Shown: positions 52,598-61,836 of the stretch, one piece after another
Position numbering within the stretch: position 1 is the stretch's first letter
How the letters are laid out: each line of letters opens with the position of its first letter
Origin: CAXBDP01 sp041689935
Lineage (GTDB): Bacteria > Bacteroidota > Bacteroidia > Cytophagales > Cyclobacteriaceae
Assembly (NCBI GenBank): GCA_041689935.1
Contig: JBDNFI010000055.1
Span: 19,904-83,903, forward strand
Direction of reading: 5' to 3'
DNA: 64,000 nucleotides
The notes under the pieces: model-generated
What the model saw: the letters and a program-made list of their open reading frames with translations, nothing else
Databases searched by the model: none
Told to the model about the DNA's origin: nothing
Translations under genes and position numbers: made by a program

Positions 52598-55006
52598 ATG
52601 ACTCAAAAATATATTTTCCTGTTCTTGTTCTTCGCCATCACAAAGCTAAGTGTAGCGGCAGATCCAGAAGCGGCAGGCAGTATTGAAGGCACTATCAAAA
52701 CAGGCGATGGCTTAGCGGTAGTTTATGCAAATATTTTACTAGAAGGGCCAAATAAAAGCACTTTCACCAACGATTTGGGAGAATTTGCTTTCAATAATAT
52801 TCCAGCTGGAGAGTATGTTGTCAAAATCTCTTCTGTTGGATTTATCAGTATCCGCCAGAATGTGCAAGTAGAGGCTGGGAAGGTTATCACCTTAGATGTG
52901 ACCTTCGAAGAGGACATTACAGCCATGCCTCAAATCACCATTTTGTCTAGTAAGGATCGCCTTTTTGCCAAGACACCCGGCTCGGTTGGCTACATCAACA
53001 ACAGCGAATTAAAATTGCTAAACCCAATCAGTGGCAATGAAGCGCTCAGAAGAGTAAGCGGCTTGCACGTGGTGGACGAGGAAGGTGCTGGAATGCGTGT
53101 GAATGTGGGCATTCGTGGCCTCGATCCTAGCCGTAGCAGAAGTGTATTGATGTTGGAAGATGGCGTACCCGTGGCGTTAAATCCTTATGGCGAACCAGAG
53201 ATGTACTATTCTCCAGCAATAGACCGAATGGCAGGGATAGAGGTGCTCAAAGGCAGTGGTCAAATACTGTATGGTCCGCAAACTATCGGTGGAGTTATTA
53301 ATTTTATCACGGCTGATCCTCCCGCCGAAGAGGAAGTTGGCGCAAGGATAATGGGCGGCCAAGGCGGTTATTTCTCTGGCTTATTGAGCTATGGAAATAC
53401 GGTAGGAAATAGCGGTTTCCAAGTGAATTTCCTCCGCAAGCAAGCAGATAATCTAGGGCCAACAGAATTTAGAATCAACGATTTCAGCTCCAAATTCAAA
53501 TTTAACTTTAGCGAAAAATCAACATTAGGCATAAAAGTCGGTGCCTATCAAGAGCGTAGCAATTCTACCTATGTGGGCTTAACGCAACCGATGTACGAAG
53601 CGGGAGGACAAGATTATGTACGTATTGCTCCCAACGACGAATTAGGGGTAAATCGTTACTCAATTAGTTTCCACCATGATTATAAATTGAGCCCTAATAC
53701 GACTCTCAAATCCTTGGCTTTTGCCTATACCACTACGCGTAATTGGCGCAGACAAGACTTCAGCTACAACCCAAATGCTAGCCGCCAAACAGGTGTTGTT
53801 TGGGGAGATAGAGAAATACCCGGTGGAGCCATTTTTATGCGTGAAGGCACTGGAAATCGTGACAGACAATTTGAGGTGGCAGGCTTTGAGCAAAAAATTA
53901 TCAGCCGATACAGCATTGGTAATTTGCCGAATGAAATAACCGCTGGATATCGATTCATGCACGAGAAAGCTTTTGAGCAAAGAGTGAATGGTAAAAAAGC
54001 GGATGCTAAATCTGGTGACTTGGTGTTGGACGAAATAAGGACCGGAAATGCTATTAGCTTATTTGCTCAAAATAAATTTATCATCAGCGATAAATTTTCT
54101 GTGAATGCTGGACTTCGCGGTGAGATATTCAACTTTGAAAGAGATATTCTACGCAACACATTTTCTGGTGTGGTAAAAGATACCAGTATTGTTGCAAACA
54201 ATGATGTGTCGCAGCTGATACCGGGTGTTGGTTTCACGTATCAAGGAAGTGAACAATTAACCCTATTTGGTGGTGCGCATAGAGGGTTTGCCCCGCCAAG
54301 AGTGAAAGATGCGATCACCGCAGACGGCTCCATAATTGAGCTCGATGCAGAACTTAGCTGGAATTATGAATTAGGCTTCCGTACTACCCTTATTCCTGGG
54401 ACATTCCTTGAGCTCACAGGCTTTTACATGGACTTTTCGAACCAAATCATTCCAGTGGCTGAATCAGCGGGAGGTACAGGTTCAGGCTTGGTAAATGGTG
54501 GTAGAACCTTACACACAGGAATAGAAACTGCTTTGAGTGTGGATATCAGCAAATTGCTAAACTCTTCTCATGCATTCACTTATGATATCAACGCTACGTA
54601 TGTGGTTACAGAATATTCAGAAGATAGATTTCAATCAGTTGCTGGTGAGCAGGTGAATATTAAAGGCAACAGATTGCCGTATGCGCCTTCGTTTATTTTC
54701 TCCTCCGGCTTTACTTGGCAAGCTCCAGCTGGCTATGGTTTGCGCTTCACTGGCACCTATGTAGGGCAGCAATTTACGGATGAGCTCAACTCTTTTGCAC
54801 CGTCTGCTGATGGCAGAATAGGTGAATTGCCTAGCTATTTTGTATTAGACGCTACCGCTCAATATAAAATACCTGCCAGCCAAGCAACGGTACAAGTTTC
54901 GGCAAAAAACTTACTAGACGAAAGATACATAAGCACAAGAAGACCACAGGGAATAAGGGTTGGCTTGCCCAGATTTATCACTGCTGGTGTAGATATAAAA
55001 TTTTAA
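52598..55006 (+). CDS. FecA-like TonB-dependent receptor
   Basis: The start at 52598 gives 802 residues with a signal peptide (MTQKYIFLFLFFAITKLSVAA), a carboxypeptidase-like domain (GSIEGTIKTGDGLAVVYANI), then a plug of FecA type: NEALRRVSGLHVVDEEGAGM, NVGIRGLDPSRSRSVLMLED, GIEVLKGSGQILYGPQTIGG. The barrel ends ITAGVDIKF. The plug is close to ferric citrate-type receptors, so iron uptake is likely. No FecR/FecI genes are adjacent. Three GCGGGAGG octamers are inside. Confidence 0.9.
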   Translation: MTQKYIFLFLFFAITKLSVAADPEAAGSIEGTIKTGDGLAVVYANILLEGPNKSTFTNDLGEFAFNNIPAGEYVVKISSVGFISIRQNVQVEAGKVITLDVTFEEDITAMPQITILSSKDRLFAKTPGSVGYINNSELKLLNPISGNEALRRVSGLHVVDEEGAGMRVNVGIRGLDPSRSRSVLMLEDGVPVALNPYGEPEMYYSPAIDRMAGIEVLKGSGQILYGPQTIGGVINFITADPPAEEEVGARIMGGQGGYFSGLLSYGNTVGNSGFQVNFLRKQADNLGPTEFRINDFSSKFKFNFSEKSTLGIKVGAYQERSNSTYVGLTQPMYEAGGQDYVRIAPNDELGVNRYSISFHHDYKLSPNTTLKSLAFAYTTTRNWRRQDFSYNPNASRQTGVVWGDREIPGGAIFMREGTGNRDRQFEVAGFEQKIISRYSIGNLPNEITAGYRFMHEKAFEQRVNGKKADAKSGDLVLDEIRTGNAISLFAQNKFIISDKFSVNAGLRGEIFNFERDILRNTFSGVVKDTSIVANNDVSQLIPGVGFTYQGSEQLTLFGGAHRGFAPPRVKDAITADGSIIELDAELSWNYELGFRTTLIPGTFLELTGFYMDFSNQIIPVAESAGGTGSGLVNGGRTLHTGIETALSVDISKLLNSSHAFTYDINATYVVTEYSEDRFQSVAGEQVNIKGNRLPYAPSFIFSSGFTWQAPAGYGLRFTGTYVGQQFTDELNSFAPSADGRIGELPSYFVLDATAQYKIPASQATVQVSAKNLLDERYISTRRPQGIRVGLPRFITAGVDIKF

Positions 55007-55031
55007 AGGTTAATGGTTTCTATTATAGGTG

Positions 55032-55061
55032 AAAAAAGGCGGCTTTAGAGTCGTCTTTTTT
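55032..55061 (+). terminator. Rho-independent terminator after the FecA-like gene
   Basis: AAAAAAGGCGGC pairs with GTCGTCTTTTTT (two G-T pairs) around TTTAGA. Confidence 0.75.
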
Positions 55062-55202
55062 ATTTCCCAAGATCAATTTCGATAAAATAAAATCCCTACG
55101 ACTAATTTAACCTACTCTTTCAAGTTGAAATTCAATATATTCCATTATCCAAAAAACTATCAATACGTTAAATAGAGGGCAATTTTGTAATTTTTTTCGA
55201 AA

Positions 55203-55210
55203 TAAATTTG
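55203..55210 (+). promoter_or_regulatory. Candidate -7 promoter element for the peptide/DUF4221 pair
   Basis: TAAATTTG fits TAnnTTTG and is 55 bases upstream of the ATG at 55266. TTTTG lies at 55183-55187, 15 bases before it, shorter than the usual spacer. Confidence 0.4.
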
Positions 55211-55265
55211 CATATTAATTCATTAATTCATGTGTTAATAAATTTTTTAAACCTTAAATAACACG

Positions 55266-55529
55266 ATGATGAAAAAACTGAAAATGATGTTCGGAATTTG
55301 CTGTGCGATTATATTTGTGGCATTTGGCATTCAGGTTTATAGCCAAGTTACAACTCCTCCAGATGGTGGCATTCCGCCAGGAGAAAATGACCCTTGCTGG
55401 GATTGGCAAAATATAGATAATTGGGGCATGTGGGATAATGATCTTATGATTTGTAAGGAAGTATTCTTGCCAATATTAGATTTTCCTTGTTGGAACGGAT
55501 GTGATAATGGCGATCTGAGTGTCGAATAA
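55266..55529 (+). CDS. Small secreted cysteine-bearing peptide (NVEALA-like leader)
   Basis: The 87-residue product starts with a leader (MMKKLKMMFGICCAIIFVAF, ending near QVYSQ), which resembles that of NVEALA-type Bacteroidota peptides (GYNVYSSQ). The mature part, about 60 residues, is Pro, Gly, Asp and Trp rich (PPDGGIPPGENDP) with four Cys: CWDWQ, ICKE, CWNGC. The stop codon TAA shares a base with the ATG of the DUF4221 gene, so the two are coupled. NVEALA peptides are usually next to propeller or BF3164-type lipoproteins, which fits. The NVEALA motif itself is not present. Function is unknown. Confidence 0.6.
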   Translation: MMKKLKMMFGICCAIIFVAFGIQVYSQVTTPPDGGIPPGENDPCWDWQNIDNWGMWDNDLMICKEVFLPILDFPCWNGCDNGDLSVE

Positions 55530-56713
55530 TGAATTCATTTCACTCAAAAATTTGGTGGCTGAGTATATTAGCCACCACTTTACTTTTTACCTCTTGTAAA
55601 AAAGATGAGCTAATTCTACAAGGAAATAAAGCTAAGTTAACATTAACCAAACCTATCTCTTTTCCTCTCAGCGAATACAATTCCTTTATTACAGTAGATT
55701 TAGGATTAGTGCCTTACGATTCAACTCAATTTTATTTTAGAGACCAAAATCAAAACAATATCCTCTTTTATGATTTGGCAACTCAAGAAAAATTAAGAGA
55801 GCTAAGAATTCCTCAATCTGGAAAAAATGGAATAAGCAATCCCACAGGTCATTTATTGTTGAGTCCTGATTCCATTATCGTTTTTCAAAAACCTGCTATT
55901 ATTAATGTTGTGAATCAAAATTTCGATCGACTTGATAGAACAATCGCAGATATTCCTCTATTCGATTCAAAATATGCTATTTACAATCCACTGTTAGTTT
56001 CCTTTTCAAAACCAATTATTGAAAATAAGCAAATTATATTGCCATTAGTCCCTATTCCTCAACTATTTGAACGAATGGGTTATGATTTGAAAGTTACAGA
56101 AATTCCGATTTTGGGCAGATTAGATATCAGTGGGAATGGCGAAATTGAAAACTTACCTGTTTTCTATCCTGAAAGTATTGAGAAGGTGCATTTTGGATCT
56201 CCAAACTCATCATTCTTTCTTACAAAAGGATATGTGATGGGTTTTTACTTCGATCCCATAATCTATCATCTAAATAATGATTTTGAAGTAGTTAAAAAAA
56301 TCAAAATAAAAAGCAATTACCTGGTTGACTTTGAAAAGTTTACAAATATTACCAGCGAATCGGAACTAAGGGAAATGAATGCAACAACGTATGGGTACTT
56401 TCAATTGATTTACGACCCTTATCGTAAAATATATTATCGACAAATAAGACATCCTCAAAAGGATTTTCAAAAGGGAATGGAAATTAGAAGCACTGCCGAG
56501 ATTTCACGTCCATTTTCCATTATGATTTTCGATCACAACTTTATCAAACTTGGAGAAGTTGATATCCCAAACGGTGAACTCTATTATTTCCAAGCTTGGT
56601 TCGTCGGCCCCGAAGGTCTTTACATCTCCACCAACAATCTGAACAATCCAGATATGAGTGAAGATTGGTTAAGCTTTGATATTTTTGAGGTGGAGGAGTT
56701 GCTAAAAGACTAA
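55529..56713 (+). CDS. DUF4221 lipoprotein (second copy)
   Basis: The 394-residue protein has a lipoprotein signal (LSILATTLLFTSC) and a repetitive beta-rich body with similarity in spacing to the DUF4221 gene at 22669 (for example SIMIFDHNFIKLGEVDI, matching SIIILDKNFEKVGETLI). It is predicted to form a propeller at the cell surface or in the periplasm. It overlaps the peptide gene by one base, so the peptide and lipoprotein are probably one functional pair. Nothing suggests enzymatic residues. Confidence 0.7.
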   Translation: MNSFHSKIWWLSILATTLLFTSCKKDELILQGNKAKLTLTKPISFPLSEYNSFITVDLGLVPYDSTQFYFRDQNQNNILFYDLATQEKLRELRIPQSGKNGISNPTGHLLLSPDSIIVFQKPAIINVVNQNFDRLDRTIADIPLFDSKYAIYNPLLVSFSKPIIENKQIILPLVPIPQLFERMGYDLKVTEIPILGRLDISGNGEIENLPVFYPESIEKVHFGSPNSSFFLTKGYVMGFYFDPIIYHLNNDFEVVKKIKIKSNYLVDFEKFTNITSESELREMNATTYGYFQLIYDPYRKIYYRQIRHPQKDFQKGMEIRSTAEISRPFSIMIFDHNFIKLGEVDIPNGELYYFQAWFVGPEGLYISTNNLNNPDMSEDWLSFDIFEVEELLKD

Positions 56714-56771
56714 TTTCGATATTACTGATAGCAGATTTATTTTTACAAAGCAATATGCCTAAATTTCCCGC

Positions 56772-57671
56772 ATGGGAAAGGTTTCTGTAATTATTCCTGT
56801 CTATAATCAAGCTGTATATTTGCAGCAAGCGGTGGAGTCGGCAGTGCAAGCCGAAGTAGGCGAAATACTTGTTATTGATGACGGAAGCACAGATCATTCC
56901 CTTGCTGTAGCCAAAAAGCTAGAAGAAGAAATCGCAATAGTAAAGCTGTTAATTCATCCACAAAACAAAAACTTGGGTGTAAGTGCCAGCCGGAATGTAG
57001 GAATCGCCCATGCGCACTTTCCCTATATTGCTTTCCTCGATGCAGACGATATCTACCTCCCGCATCGCTTTGAAGCGCAGCTCGATAGGTTAGAAAATGA
57101 CCTGACATGCCACGCAGTATATGGCTGGGCAGAAGAATGGAATGCGGATTTCAGCAAAGCCATTCGAAAATTAGGCGTAGCATCTGACGTTCTTTCCACG
57201 GATATTTTCGAAGAATTACTTTTAGGCCGCAAAGGTCATTTTCATACACCCACTGTTCTTATTCGTAGCAGTTTGTTCCAAAAAGCGGGAGTTTTTGATG
57301 AAACATTAAAGCTTCACCAAGACACCGAACTATGGCTTCGGCTAACATGGCAAAGCGCATGGGTAAGTGCTGGCTCACAAACCCTCGCCTACATTCGCAA
57401 GCACAGCCAAAATAATAGCAATCAGCGATCTTCCTCCAGTACACAGCAATTATGGAAAAGAATATCGCTCTACTTCCAAGACAAGGCAATATCGCCTAGA
57501 CAATACTATTTGATACTATTGCGATTGTCCACGGCCATCTATCAACCTCCCGCCAAAAAGGAGTGGCTGGCACTTTTTCCATTTTTTATCCAATATCCCC
57601 GCTATTTTTGGGTGTTGATTAAAAAATCAATCTTTGGAGGCAAATCCAATTCATCCATTACAGAAAGCTGA
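56772..57671 (+). CDS. Family 2 glycosyltransferase (first)
   Basis: The 299-residue enzyme has the GT-A fold of GT2: VSVIIPVYNQAVYLQQAVES, then ILVIDDGSTDHS (nucleotide-sugar binding) and FLDADDIYLPHRFEAQ (DXD metal motif). The C-terminal part lacks helices for membrane insertion. It opens a four-gene set of glycosyltransferases that likely builds a surface polysaccharide or lipooligosaccharide part. Confidence 0.88.
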   Translation: MGKVSVIIPVYNQAVYLQQAVESAVQAEVGEILVIDDGSTDHSLAVAKKLEEEIAIVKLLIHPQNKNLGVSASRNVGIAHAHFPYIAFLDADDIYLPHRFEAQLDRLENDLTCHAVYGWAEEWNADFSKAIRKLGVASDVLSTDIFEELLLGRKGHFHTPTVLIRSSLFQKAGVFDETLKLHQDTELWLRLTWQSAWVSAGSQTLAYIRKHSQNNSNQRSSSSTQQLWKRISLYFQDKAISPRQYYLILLRLSTAIYQPPAKKEWLALFPFFIQYPRYFWVLIKKSIFGGKSNSSITES

Positions 57672-57676
57672 TTTTA

Positions 57677-58561
57677 ATGACATCTGAGTCAATCCCATAT
57701 TTTTCTATAGTGGTGCCGGCCTATAATCGAGCCGCCACCATCAAGAAAACCATTGACTCGCTATTAGCTCAATCATACCCGTATTTCGAAATCATTATTG
57801 CTGATGATGGCTCCAGCGACGATACAGCTGAGATTATTCGAGCAATTGACGATACTCGCATTCGCTATTTCTTTCAAAATAATGAAGGTGTTTCCGCTGC
57901 CCGAAATTTCGGTACTGAAAAATCTCAGTATGATTGGCTTTCATTTTTGGATAGCGACGATACCGTAAGTCCCGATTGGCTGGCCGATTTTGCACATGAA
58001 ATCAAAAACAATAAGGTGGATATTGTATTCTGCGGGATGCGACAGATCAACAAAAAATTTGAGGTAAACAAAGTAATCGATCCGCTAGACCCTTATCAAA
58101 ATGGAAGTACCAAAGGATTGTATAATGCAGGGACTTTTGCATTGAAAACGAGTGTGTTTACTTCGGTAGGTGGGTACGATCGTAAAATCAGATTTGGAGA
58201 AAATACCGAACTTTCTATCAGATTGAAACCGCGCAAACTCTCTGCTGCCTATATTTCCAAACCGAACCTTAGCTATGAGATAGCAGAAGCGGGAGGAGCT
58301 CGCAACCTTAGCAATGTAATTGACTCCAACCTGTACACCTTGCAAAAGCATATGGATCACTTCAATAATACTCCTAGAATAAAACAGCTATACTTACAAA
58401 CTACCGCCATTGCGCAGATAAGATTAGGGCACTTTTCGGATGGAAGAAAAAACCTATGGAAAGCATATTTTGCAAAACCAAGCAACCTAAAAACCTTTAT
58501 GAGGGCATTGCTAGCAAGTATTCCTACCTTAGCTAAGCAACTATGGAAGCCAAATTTTTAA
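57677..58561 (+). CDS. Family 2 glycosyltransferase (second)
   Basis: The 294-residue enzyme starts FSIVVPAYNRAATIKKTIDS and has IIIADDGSSDDTAEII and FLDSDDTVSPDWL (DXD motif). It begins 5 bases after the previous stop, so the genes are in one operon. Sugar donor and acceptor cannot be predicted. Confidence 0.88.
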   Translation: MTSESIPYFSIVVPAYNRAATIKKTIDSLLAQSYPYFEIIIADDGSSDDTAEIIRAIDDTRIRYFFQNNEGVSAARNFGTEKSQYDWLSFLDSDDTVSPDWLADFAHEIKNNKVDIVFCGMRQINKKFEVNKVIDPLDPYQNGSTKGLYNAGTFALKTSVFTSVGGYDRKIRFGENTELSIRLKPRKLSAAYISKPNLSYEIAEAGGARNLSNVIDSNLYTLQKHMDHFNNTPRIKQLYLQTTAIAQIRLGHFSDGRKNLWKAYFAKPSNLKTFMRALLASIPTLAKQLWKPNF

Positions 58562-58590
58562 CCTCTATTACACCCAATCGTAATCGATAA

Positions 58591-59505
58591 ATGAAATACG
58601 CAGCTTTCATAATGACCTACAAACGGGGGAAAATCCTAAGGGAAACCATTGAGCGACTTCTCGCCCAAAGTCTCGCCCCTAGCAAAATCCTCGTGGTAGA
58701 TAATGACCCAGATTGCTCTGCCAAAAACCTATGCCTACAAATGGCTAATGATGGAATTGATTACTTTTCTGTTGGCTATAATTCTGGCCCAGCAGGTGCT
58801 GCCTATCATGGACTGAAAATCCTATTCGGCCAAGGTTGGGAATGGGTGCTATGGATGGATGATGATGATCCTCCCATATTTACGGACAGTATTGAGCAAT
58901 TATTTAGTATTCCGCAGCAATATGCCACCCCCTCTCAGATTGGGATGCTTGGTGCAGTTGGTGTGCTCTTCGATTCGGCTCAAGCAAAAACTATCCGCAT
59001 ACCCGACGTGCAGCTTGGAGGAATTATAGAAGTAGATAATATAGCCGGCTCGCAATTACCGCTAATCCATCGTCGTGTATTTGAGGCTGGTATTTTTCCC
59101 TCTCCTGAACTGTTTTTTGGCTTCGAGGAATTAGATTTCAGTCTGGCAATAAAGCGCGCTGGACTTAAAATATTGATTTCAGGCGAAAACCTAAAACGGC
59201 ATCGGGAACATGCCAATCGACTCAATTTCAGCAGAGGACTCTATGCAAAAAAAGAGTACGATAAGCTATGGAGAGAATATTATACTTTGAGAAATCTCAT
59301 CCACATCCTCGTCAAAAAAGAAAAGAACGTGCTAGGTGTTTTAAGACTCTGGGTTAAAAGCATGTTCAAATCTTTGTTTGGCTTCCGTTATGGTTTCTCA
59401 TACGGTTGGCGCAATTTTCAATACCTTCATCTTGGCTTTTGGCATGGCATCACTGGCAAGCTTGGCCATACCATCTCGCCTACAAACTCAAATAGCAAGA
59501 AATGA
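58591..59505 (+). CDS. Family 2-type glycosyltransferase (third)
   Basis: The 304-residue protein opens MKYAAFIMTYKRGKILRETI, then ILVVDNDPDCSAKN and WVLWMDDDDPP (metal motif), typical of galactofuranosyl/rhamnosyl-type GT2 enzymes. The final region (RYGFSYGWRNFQYLHLGFWH) is aromatic and may touch the membrane. It overlaps the next gene by 4 bases (ATGA). Confidence 0.83.
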   Translation: MKYAAFIMTYKRGKILRETIERLLAQSLAPSKILVVDNDPDCSAKNLCLQMANDGIDYFSVGYNSGPAGAAYHGLKILFGQGWEWVLWMDDDDPPIFTDSIEQLFSIPQQYATPSQIGMLGAVGVLFDSAQAKTIRIPDVQLGGIIEVDNIAGSQLPLIHRRVFEAGIFPSPELFFGFEELDFSLAIKRAGLKILISGENLKRHREHANRLNFSRGLYAKKEYDKLWREYYTLRNLIHILVKKEKNVLGVLRLWVKSMFKSLFGFRYGFSYGWRNFQYLHLGFWHGITGKLGHTISPTNSNSKK

Positions 59506-60620
59506 AAGTTCTATTCACCATGGATGCACTAATCAATGCCGGTACCGAGCGCAGTGTGCTGGATTTGGCCAAGCATTTCTCTGCCGACATAGTCGTTCAT
59601 TTGGCCTATTTCTACCCCCGCCATGACTTGAAGAGCGATTACGAAGCCGCTGGAATTCAGCTTCATTTTATGGATTTATCGAGTAAATATTCCTTTATAC
59701 AAGGCGTACGTAAACTTAGTGAGCTCATCAAAAAAGAAAAGCCGCAGCTAATTGTGTCTTCTCTGATGCGGGCAAATCTGATCAGCCGAATGGCGGCTAA
59801 AATAAATGGTGTTCCCATAATGGGCACTTTTGTAAATGACAGCTACGGCCCTTTGCGAATTGCCGAACACAAGCAAAAATCTTATTGGAAATTCAAGACA
59901 TTCTGGCTGCTCGACAAATGGACTGCTGGAATACCTGTGAGCTACATTGCCAATGCGCAAAGTATCGCCAAAAGCAACGCCCAAGCATTGGGAATCTCAA
60001 TGAGCAAAGTGAAAGTAATATACCGTGGTAGGGAAATCAGCAATTTTCCCGAATGGACAGCTCCCTCTTTGGACAAGAATTTCCATTTTACGGCTATTGG
60101 CAGACTGCTTGAGCGCAAAGGCTATAAAGAATTGATTGCTGCCTTTAAAATGATATACACCGAACACCCTCAAGCTCGATTGCATATTTATGGCGAAGGT
60201 GCATTTCGTAACTCAATGGAGCAGCAAATAAAAGCGGGAGGATTACTAGATGCGGTGCAATTGCATGGCGCGGTGCCAAATGCTTGGAAGGAGTTATACC
60301 CTTCCCATTGCTTCGTATTTCCCAGCTGGTACGAAGGTTTCAGTGGCGCATTGGTAGAAGCCATGATGGTAGGCCTCCCCATTATCGCCTCTGATATACC
60401 TATGAATTTGGAAGCAGTTGCTCACAATGAAACTGCGCTGATACACCAAGTGAAAAACACCAATGACCTTTACGCAAAAATGAGTTTAGCTATCAGCGAT
60501 TACCCTGCTATCTGCCAACTAGGCCAAACCTCCCGCCACATTTCTTTCCAACGATTTGACATCAAAAATATCGCTAATCAATATCAAAATGAGCTAAGAA
60601 AATTTGCCCAATCGAAATAG
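59502..60620 (+). CDS. Family 4 glycosyltransferase
   Basis: The 372-residue enzyme is a GT-B type: N-terminal FTMDALINAGTERSVLDLAK, then FTAIGRLLERKGYKELIAAF and EGFSGALVEAMMVGLPIIAS, the GT4 signature with the EX7E-type glutamates. It transfers a sugar with retention. It closes the glycosyltransferase operon; no flippase, polymerase or sugar-nucleotide gene lies in the window, so the locus is an accessory set or part of a larger one elsewhere. Confidence 0.88.
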   Translation: MKVLFTMDALINAGTERSVLDLAKHFSADIVVHLAYFYPRHDLKSDYEAAGIQLHFMDLSSKYSFIQGVRKLSELIKKEKPQLIVSSLMRANLISRMAAKINGVPIMGTFVNDSYGPLRIAEHKQKSYWKFKTFWLLDKWTAGIPVSYIANAQSIAKSNAQALGISMSKVKVIYRGREISNFPEWTAPSLDKNFHFTAIGRLLERKGYKELIAAFKMIYTEHPQARLHIYGEGAFRNSMEQQIKAGGLLDAVQLHGAVPNAWKELYPSHCFVFPSWYEGFSGALVEAMMVGLPIIASDIPMNLEAVAHNETALIHQVKNTNDLYAKMSLAISDYPAICQLGQTSRHISFQRFDIKNIANQYQNELRKFAQSK

Positions 60621-60865
60621 AATTTCAAAGGCCATCAAAATACATTCTTCGTTTACGTACCTTTTACTGCAGGTCTTTAGAAAACATCACGCACAGATTA
60701 TCGGGTTATCGATTTGCTAGCCCGTTTCAGATTGGGTATAGTTCCAAATTTTATTGCGAGTATTATCACTGAGGTTTTTTAATTAGGCTGTATACCTCTA
60801 TTTTAGCACAATTTTTCAAATACCTATCTACAATCGCCATGATAAATGGCCTAACATTATCAATT

Positions 60866-61246
60866 ATGAGTCAGGAAGAAAAAACCAGCTATACAAAAGA
60901 AGAACTTAAAGAGTTTGACCAAATTATTTCGACCAAACTCGAAGCTGCTAAAGCTGAGCTTAAATCACTAAAGGAATCTTTGAGTCACAAAAACGATCCC
61001 GGAGAAACTAGCTCAGGACAAGTAAAAACCTTAGAAGATGGTGCGGATACTATGGAAAAAGAAAGTATCACCCAGCTGGCATCTAGGCAACAAAAGTTCG
61101 TTAACCAATTAGAAAACGCAGCCATTCGAATCAAAAACGGCACCTATGGTGTATGTATTGATACGGGCAAACTCATCCCAAAAGAACGATTAAAAGCCGT
61201 CCCTCATACCATGCAAACCATCGAAGCCAAACTTAAGCAATCGTAA
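60866..61246 (+). CDS. TraR/DksA-type protein with degenerate zinc finger
   Basis: The start at 60866 gives 126 residues. It has a coiled-coil region (EELKEFDQIISTKLEAAK) and a C-terminal finger: IRIKNGTYGVCIDTGKLIPK, then ERLKAVPHTMQTIEAK. The usual four cysteines of DksA are reduced to one here (GVCIDTGK), a state also common in Bacteroidota. It may bind RNA polymerase in the secondary channel, modulating ribosomal RNA or stress genes, but the loss of cysteines makes the zinc fold uncertain. It ends 3 bases before scpB. Confidence 0.82.
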   Translation: MSQEEKTSYTKEELKEFDQIISTKLEAAKAELKSLKESLSHKNDPGETSSGQVKTLEDGADTMEKESITQLASRQQKFVNQLENAAIRIKNGTYGVCIDTGKLIPKERLKAVPHTMQTIEAKLKQS

Positions 61247-61249
61247 TCA

Positions 61250-61810
61250 TTGGATTTTCTTTCACGGCACATAGAGGCATTGATCTTTTGCGCTGCCAAG
61301 CCTATTGCTTTGGCAGAATTGAAAGCCTGTATGGAAGAAATGTTTGCTGCGCAATTAGAAAATTCGGTTTTAGAAGAAGCTTTGAATGAGCTTCTTCTAA
61401 AATATGAAGCTGAGGAATATGCCTTTGGCTTGTACAAAATGGGCGGTGGATATCAGTTTTTGACCAAACCTGCCTACCAAAGTTCCATAGGCATATTGCT
61501 TAAGCAGCAAAGCAAAAAAAGGCTTTCGGCTACTGCATTAGAAACACTCTCGATAGTTGCTTATAAGCAGCCAGTTACCAAAACTGAGATGGAGCAAATA
61601 CGCGGTGTCAATTGCGATTACACCATACAAAAACTCCTAGAAAAAGAATTAGTTGAAATAAAAGGAAAAGCTGAAACTATTGGGCGACCTTTGTTGTATG
61701 GTACTACTGAGAAATTTATGGAGTACTTCGGCATTAACTCCTTAAAAGACCTTCCTACGTTGAAAGATTTCTCTGAAGAAGAAAATAGTATAGGAGAAGG
61801 ACAAGAATAA
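61250..61810 (+). CDS. scpB: Chromosome condensation/segregation protein ScpB
   Basis: The 186-residue protein starts at a TTG (61250), 3 bases after the preceding stop. It has the ScpB winged-helix pattern: LSRHIEALIFCAAKPIAL, SATALETLSIVAYKQPVTK and IQKLLEKELVEIKGKAETIG. With ScpA and SMC it forms the condensin complex. An scpA gene is not within the window. Confidence 0.92.
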   Translation: MDFLSRHIEALIFCAAKPIALAELKACMEEMFAAQLENSVLEEALNELLLKYEAEEYAFGLYKMGGGYQFLTKPAYQSSIGILLKQQSKKRLSATALETLSIVAYKQPVTKTEMEQIRGVNCDYTIQKLLEKELVEIKGKAETIGRPLLYGTTEKFMEYFGINSLKDLPTLKDFSEEENSIGEGQE

Positions 61811-61836
61811 CAATACGCCACAAGCGAGCCACAATT

